Positions 60,412 to 64,000 of a stretch of 64,000 nucleotides of DNA are shown here, piece by piece. Both the position numbers and the translations under genes were made by a program. The notes below the pieces were generated by a model. The model had not been told where the DNA came from. It searched no databases and saw nothing but the letters and a program-made list of their open reading frames with translations. The DNA lies in contig NZ_OCNK01000003.1 in the NCBI RefSeq assembly GCF_900230285.1, forward strand, positions 558,001 to 622,000. The letters are read 5' to 3'. Origin of the DNA: Blastococcus haudaquaticus. Lineage in GTDB: Bacteria > Actinomycetota > Actinomycetes > Mycobacteriales > Geodermatophilaceae. Within the stretch, counting starts at the first letter, position 1. Each line of letters opens with the position of its first letter.

Positions 60412-61358
60412 CCCGCGTGGCGGCGATCGACTGCGGCACCAACTCCATCCGGCTGCTCGTCGCCGACGTGCCGGAGCGAGGCGCGCACACCGACCTCGTC
60501 CGCCGCATGGAGGTGGTGCGGCTGGGCCAGGGCGTGGACGCCACCGGACGACTGGCCCCGGAGGCCATCGAGCGCACGCGCCTCGCCCTGGCCGGGTACG
60601 CGGCCACGCTCCGGGAGCTCGGTGCCACCGAGGTCCGGATGGCCGCGACCAGCGCCAGCCGGGACGCCGCGAACCGGGCGGACTTCGAGCAGATGGTGAC
60701 CGCCACGCTCGGTCGCCTCCCCGACGTGATCACCGGCCGCGAGGAGGCCGAGCTGTCCTTCCTCGGCGCCACCGCGTCCCTCGTGGCCGCAGCCGGCGCC
60801 CACGGCAGCCCGGCTCCGCAGCCGCCGTTCCTCGTGGTCGACATCGGGGGCGGCTCCACCGAGTTCGTCCTGGGCGACGCCGACGGCGTGCGGGCCGCCC
60901 GGTCGGTCGACATCGGCTGCGTCCGGCTGACCGAGCGCCACCTGCGCTCGGACCCGCCGACCGCCGAGGAGATCCGCCGGGCCGAGGCCGACATCCGGGC
61001 CGCCCTGGCCGAGGTCGCCGCGGAGGTGCCCGTGGCCGAGGCCGCCACCCTCGTGGGCGTCGCGGGATCGGTGACGACGGTCGCGGCCATCGCCCTCGAC
61101 CTCCCGGAGTACGACCCGGACGCCATCCACGGGTCCCGCATCGCGGTCGACGACGTCCGGGCGGTGAGCGCCGACCTGCTCGCGGCGACCCGGGAGCGCC
61201 GGGCGGCCATGCCCGTCATGCATCCCGGCCGGGTCGACGTCATCGGCGCCGGCGCGCTCATCCTGCGGGTGCTCATGGACGAGTTCGACCTGCCCGAGGT
61301 CGTCGTCAGCGAGCACGACATCCTCGACGGCATCGCCCTCCGCCTCGCCCGCAGATGA
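60408..61358 (+). CDS. ppx: Exopolyphosphatase/guanosine pentaphosphate phosphatase
   Basis: This 316-residue protein of the ASKHA fold has VAAIDCGTNSIRLLVAD at the N-terminus, a second phosphate-binding loop VVDIGGGSTEFVLGD at about 141-155, and VGVAGSVTTVAAIAL near 221-235. It hydrolyses polyphosphate or pppGpp; the short length matches the Ppx2 type. GTG 60408 overlaps the DUF501 stop, and the stop overlaps the udgB-like start (ATGA). Confidence 0.94.
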   Translation: MTRVAAIDCGTNSIRLLVADVPERGAHTDLVRRMEVVRLGQGVDATGRLAPEAIERTRLALAGYAATLRELGATEVRMAATSASRDAANRADFEQMVTATLGRLPDVITGREEAELSFLGATASLVAAAGAHGSPAPQPPFLVVDIGGGSTEFVLGDADGVRAARSVDIGCVRLTERHLRSDPPTAEEIRRAEADIRAALAEVAAEVPVAEAATLVGVAGSVTTVAAIALDLPEYDPDAIHGSRIAVDDVRAVSADLLAATRERRAAMPVMHPGRVDVIGAGALILRVLMDEFDLPEVVVSEHDILDGIALRLARR

Positions 61359-62182
61359 AGGACTCCGATGCCCCCCGCGGCCCGCAGGCTCGCCACGGGC
61401 CCCTGCATCGGGGCCGCGACGCCGGCGGCTTCCCCGCCACCCGGACCCCCGCCGGGGTGGTCCGGTCAGCCGCCTCGACGCGGGACCTCGCCGTCCTCGA
61501 CGCCCGCATCTCCGCGTGCTACGCCTGCCCGCGGCTGGTCGCCTGGCGCGAGGAGGTCGCCCGCGTCAAGCGGGCCTCCTTCCGCGAGGAGGACTACTGG
61601 GGCCGGCCGGTGCCTGGCCTCGGGCCGGCCGACGCACGGATCGCCGTCGTGGGGCTCGCGCCGGCCGCGCACGGCGGGAACCGCACCGGCCGGGTGTTCA
61701 CCGGCGATCGCAGCGGCGACTGGATCTTCGCCGCGCTCTGGCGGGCGGGACTGGCCAACCAGCCCACCTCCACGCACATCGGCGACGGGCTCGAGCTGAC
61801 CGGCGTCCGGGTCGCCGCGGCGGTGCGCTGCGCCCCGCCGGACAACGCGCCCACGCCGCAGGAGCGCGACACCTGCAACCCGTGGCTGGCCCGGGAGCTG
61901 GCGCTGCTGCCTGACCTGCGCGCGATCGTCGTCCTGGGCGGCTTCGGCTGGACCGCGCTGTGGCCGGTGCTCGCCGCCGCTGGCTACCCGCTGCCCCGTC
62001 CCCGGCCCGCGTTCGGGCACGGGGTGGAGGTCGGCCTGGAGGGGCCGCGCGGCCCGCTGACGCTGCTGGGCAGCTACCACGTCAGCCAGCAGAACACCTT
62101 CACCGGCCGGCTCACCGAGCCGATGCTGGACGCCGTCCTGAACCGGGCGACCGAGGTGGCCGGGATCGCAGCCCGGGAGTGA
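61355..62182 (+). CDS. udgB: Family 5 uracil-DNA glycosylase (UdgB type)
   Basis: This 275-residue DNA repair enzyme removes uracil and other deaminated bases. Four Cys for an iron-sulfur cluster are present (CYAC near 54-57, then two in RCAPPDNAPTPQERDTCNPW). Motif I is GLAPAAHGGNRTGRVFTGDRSGDWIF and motif II is LLGSYHVSQQNTFTGRLTEPM. Motif I lacks the polar catalytic residue of family 1, as typical for UdgB. It is coupled to ppx by ATGA overlap. Confidence 0.93.
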   Translation: MKDSDAPRGPQARHGPLHRGRDAGGFPATRTPAGVVRSAASTRDLAVLDARISACYACPRLVAWREEVARVKRASFREEDYWGRPVPGLGPADARIAVVGLAPAAHGGNRTGRVFTGDRSGDWIFAALWRAGLANQPTSTHIGDGLELTGVRVAAAVRCAPPDNAPTPQERDTCNPWLARELALLPDLRAIVVLGGFGWTALWPVLAAAGYPLPRPRPAFGHGVEVGLEGPRGPLTLLGSYHVSQQNTFTGRLTEPMLDAVLNRATEVAGIAARE

Positions 62183-62213
62183 CGCCCGAGCGGTCGGCAC
62201 GTCCTCCCGGGCC

Positions 62214-62219
62214 TACGCT
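62214..62219 (+). promoter_or_regulatory. -10 hexamer of a probable leaderless ndh promoter
   Basis: TACGCT is followed by 6 nt and then ATG 62226. No Shine-Dalgarno. Confidence 0.5.
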
Positions 62220-62225
62220 CGCCTC

Positions 62226-63641
62226 ATGTCTGAGGCGATGGCTCGCGACCTGACGCACCGACCGGTGATCCTCGTGGTGGGCGGTGGGTACGTCGGCCTC
62301 TACACCGCGCTGCGGCTGCAGAAGAAGCTGTCGCGCGGCCGTGCGGAGATCGTCGTCGTCGACCCGCAACCGCACATGACCTACCAGCCGTTCCTCCCGG
62401 AGGCCGCCGCCGGCTCGGTGGAGCCCCGGCACGTCGTCGTCCCGCTGCGGCGCACCCTGAACCGCTGCCGGGTGATCACCGGCGCACTGATCGGCCTCAC
62501 CCACGCGGAGAAGCGGGCCCGCATCGCCCCGGTCGAGGGCACCAGCTTCGACCTCTCCTACGACGTCCTGGTGATGGCCGCGGGCTCCGTGGCGCGCACG
62601 CTGCCGATCCCGGGCCTGGCCGAGCACGGCATCGGCTTCAAGAACGTCGGCGAGGCGATCTACCTGCGCAACCACGTCCTGGCCCGCCTCGACGCGGCCA
62701 GCTCCACCGACGACCCGGCAGTGCGCACGCGGGCGCTGACCTTCACGTTCGTCGGCGGCGGCTACGCCGGCATCGAGGCCTTCGCGGAGCTAGAGGACAT
62801 GGCCCGCTACGCCGTCGAGCACTACTACCCCCGGTTGTCGCCGGCCGACATGCGCTGGGTGCTGGTGGAGGCCACCGGACGGATCCTCCCCGAGGTCGAC
62901 CTCGACATGGGCGCGTGGACGGTGCGGCAGCTGACGGCGCGGGGCATGGACATCCGCCTCAACACCCGACTGGAGTCGGTGTCCGACGACGGGGTCGTCC
63001 GGCTGAGCGACGGCGAGGAGTTCCCGAGCGAGACCCTGGTCTGGACCGCCGGGACCAAGCCCAACCCGGTGCTCGCCCAGACGGACCTGCCGGTGGACGG
63101 ACGGGGCCGGGTCGAGTGCGAGACCACGCTGCAGGTGCGCGGGATGCCGGACGCCTGGGCGGCGGGGGACCTGGCCGCGGTCCCCGATGTCACCAAGGAC
63201 GAGCCCGGTGCCACGACCGCGCCGAACGCGCAGCACGCCGTCCGGCAGGCCAAGCAACTGGCGGACAACATCGTGGCCGTGCTCGCCGGGCAGGAGCCGG
63301 CGCCCTACCGGCACAAGTACGTGGGTTCGGTGGCCAGCCTGGGGCTGCACAAGGGCGTGGCCCAGGTCTACGGCGTGAAGCTGAAGGGCTGGCCGGCCTG
63401 GTTCATGCACCGCAGCTACCACGTCAGCCGGGTGCCCACCTTCAACCGCAAGGCCCGGGTCGTCGCGGACTGGACCCTGGCCTCGCTGTTCCGCCGCGAG
63501 GTGGTCTCCCTCGGGCAGCTGCAGGACCCGCGCCGGGAGTTCGTGTTCGCTGCCAACACCGGCCGCACCGGGCAGCTGCCGCCGCCGCGCCCGGAGGCGC
63601 CGGGGACGGCCGACACCCCGGAGCGCTCGCAGGCTGGGTGA
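62226..63641 (+). CDS. ndh: Type II NADH dehydrogenase (NDH-2)
   Basis: This 471-residue flavoenzyme oxidises NADH and passes electrons to menaquinone at the membrane. An FAD-binding Rossmann motif (GGGYVGLYTALRLQKKL, about 19-35) precedes an NAD-binding motif (FVGGGYAGIEAFAELEDM near 177-194). TAGTKPNPVLAQT and AAGDLAAVPD follow. The C-terminal ~100 residues contain the amphipathic membrane-contact region (GWPAWFMHRSYHVSRVPTFNRKARVVADWTLASLFRREVV). No other respiratory gene is nearby. Confidence 0.93.
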   Translation: MSEAMARDLTHRPVILVVGGGYVGLYTALRLQKKLSRGRAEIVVVDPQPHMTYQPFLPEAAAGSVEPRHVVVPLRRTLNRCRVITGALIGLTHAEKRARIAPVEGTSFDLSYDVLVMAAGSVARTLPIPGLAEHGIGFKNVGEAIYLRNHVLARLDAASSTDDPAVRTRALTFTFVGGGYAGIEAFAELEDMARYAVEHYYPRLSPADMRWVLVEATGRILPEVDLDMGAWTVRQLTARGMDIRLNTRLESVSDDGVVRLSDGEEFPSETLVWTAGTKPNPVLAQTDLPVDGRGRVECETTLQVRGMPDAWAAGDLAAVPDVTKDEPGATTAPNAQHAVRQAKQLADNIVAVLAGQEPAPYRHKYVGSVASLGLHKGVAQVYGVKLKGWPAWFMHRSYHVSRVPTFNRKARVVADWTLASLFRREVVSLGQLQDPRREFVFAANTGRTGQLPPPRPEAPGTADTPERSQAG

Positions 63642-63663
63642 CAGGCGGGGTGTTTCGCGCGTC

Positions 63664-64000
63664 TCAGGAGGCGGGGAGCGAGCCGTCCGCCGCGAGGCGG
63701 GCCCCGAGCGCACCGCCCAGGGCGTTGACCGCGGCGGTCGAGGCGGTCACCAGCCCGGCCGAGGCGTGCGCGACGTGCCAGAGACCGTCCAGCCGGCGCA
63801 GGTCCACCGGCACCCCGGCCGCGCGGGCCCGCTGAGCCAGCGTGACGGCGTCCTCGAGCAGGATCTCCTCGCTCCCGACGTGCACCGTCATCGGCGGCAG
63901 ACCGGCGAGATCGGCGTCCAGGGGAGCCAGCTCGGGCGCCCCCGGGTCGGTGCCGCCGCCGAAGTCGCGCGCGCACCGGCGCAGCCAGGCCGGCCGCAGC
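63664..64000 (-). CDS. Alpha/beta-hydrolase-fold esterase (partial)
   Basis: The C-terminal 111 residues of an alpha/beta hydrolase are present; the 5' part lies beyond the window. PPMTVHVGSEEILLEDA carries the Asp/Glu region of the catalytic triad. DLRRLDGLWHVAH has the catalytic His, as in Abhydrolase_3 (hormone-sensitive lipase-like) esterases, and RARAAGVPVDL precedes it. It converges with ndh 22 bp away. The substrate is unknown. Confidence 0.8.
   Translation of the reverse strand, partial: LRPAWLRRCARDFGGGTDPGAPELAPLDADLAGLPPMTVHVGSEEILLEDAVTLAQRARAAGVPVDLRRLDGLWHVAHASAGLVTASTAAVNALGGALGARLAADGSLPAS

Overview
The window is a very GC-rich, densely coding stretch of an actinobacterial chromosome. 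Gene content and order point to a relative of the Geodermatophilaceae (Frankia-type actinobacteria); this placement is inference from style and synteny. From memory, the backbone follows the order of the Mycobacterium tuberculosis segment from the 5-formyl-THF cyclo-ligase gene to ppx2: galU - glp - rimJ-like - sepX/glpR; pmt/rsmI; metG - tatD - rpf - rsmA - ispE; glmU - prs - rplY - pth; mfd - mazG - eno - ftsB - DUF501 - ppx. Many genes look leaderless, with a TAnnnT-like -10 hexamer 6-7 nt before the start codon. Others have strong GGAGG-type ribosome binding sites. There are two tRNA genes (Ala-CGC, Gln-TTG) and no rRNA, CRISPR array or recognisable transposase.

Layout. 1-5.6 kb: an AAA ATPase, then a minus-strand run (cyclo-ligase, MatC-like carrier, CaiB-type CoA-transferase, AccD-AccA fusion) that could form a malonate/dicarboxylate pathway. 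5.7-9.6 kb: galU and the Glp/SepX divisome pair. 9.6-20.6 kb: tRNA-Ala, a crotonase, protein mannosyltransferase, rsmI, a DUF559 nuclease-like gene bracketed by inverted repeats, corA, an amino-acid permease, metG and tatD. 20.6-30.9 kb: rpf, rsmA, ispE, a TetR regulator, a fatty-acid desaturase, tRNA-Gln, glmU, prs, rplY and pth. 31-47 kb: a 16-kb exopolysaccharide locus of Wzx/Wzy type inserted between pth and mfd. It has an initiating phosphoglycosyl transferase, two glycosyltransferases, a flippase, a polymerase, a chain-length regulator, an acyltransferase, a cytidylyltransferase/CDP-alcohol transferase pair and a 1,498-residue secreted PKD/LamG protein. 47.3-52.8 kb: mfd, a SurA-like lipoprotein and mazG. 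52.9-57.9 kb: an accessory insertion before eno, made of an SOS-box-controlled DUF222/HNH endonuclease and an array of five small genes separated by eight copies of a ~27-bp palindrome. 58-64 kb: eno, ftsB, DUF501, ppx, udgB, an NDH-2 and a truncated esterase.

The most novel part is 54.8-57.9 kb. Each small gene (one Imm26-like, the others unrecognised) has a -10-like hexamer just before its start codon, and each 3' end faces a copy of the same palindrome, in either orientation. This looks like a cassette array without a visible integron integrase. Second is the DUF559 unit (13251-14296), bounded by 24-bp inverted repeats matching at 22 of 24 positions. Two housekeeping genes, rsmA and pth, have no ATG/GTG/TTG upstream of their first conserved motif and probably start at CTG.
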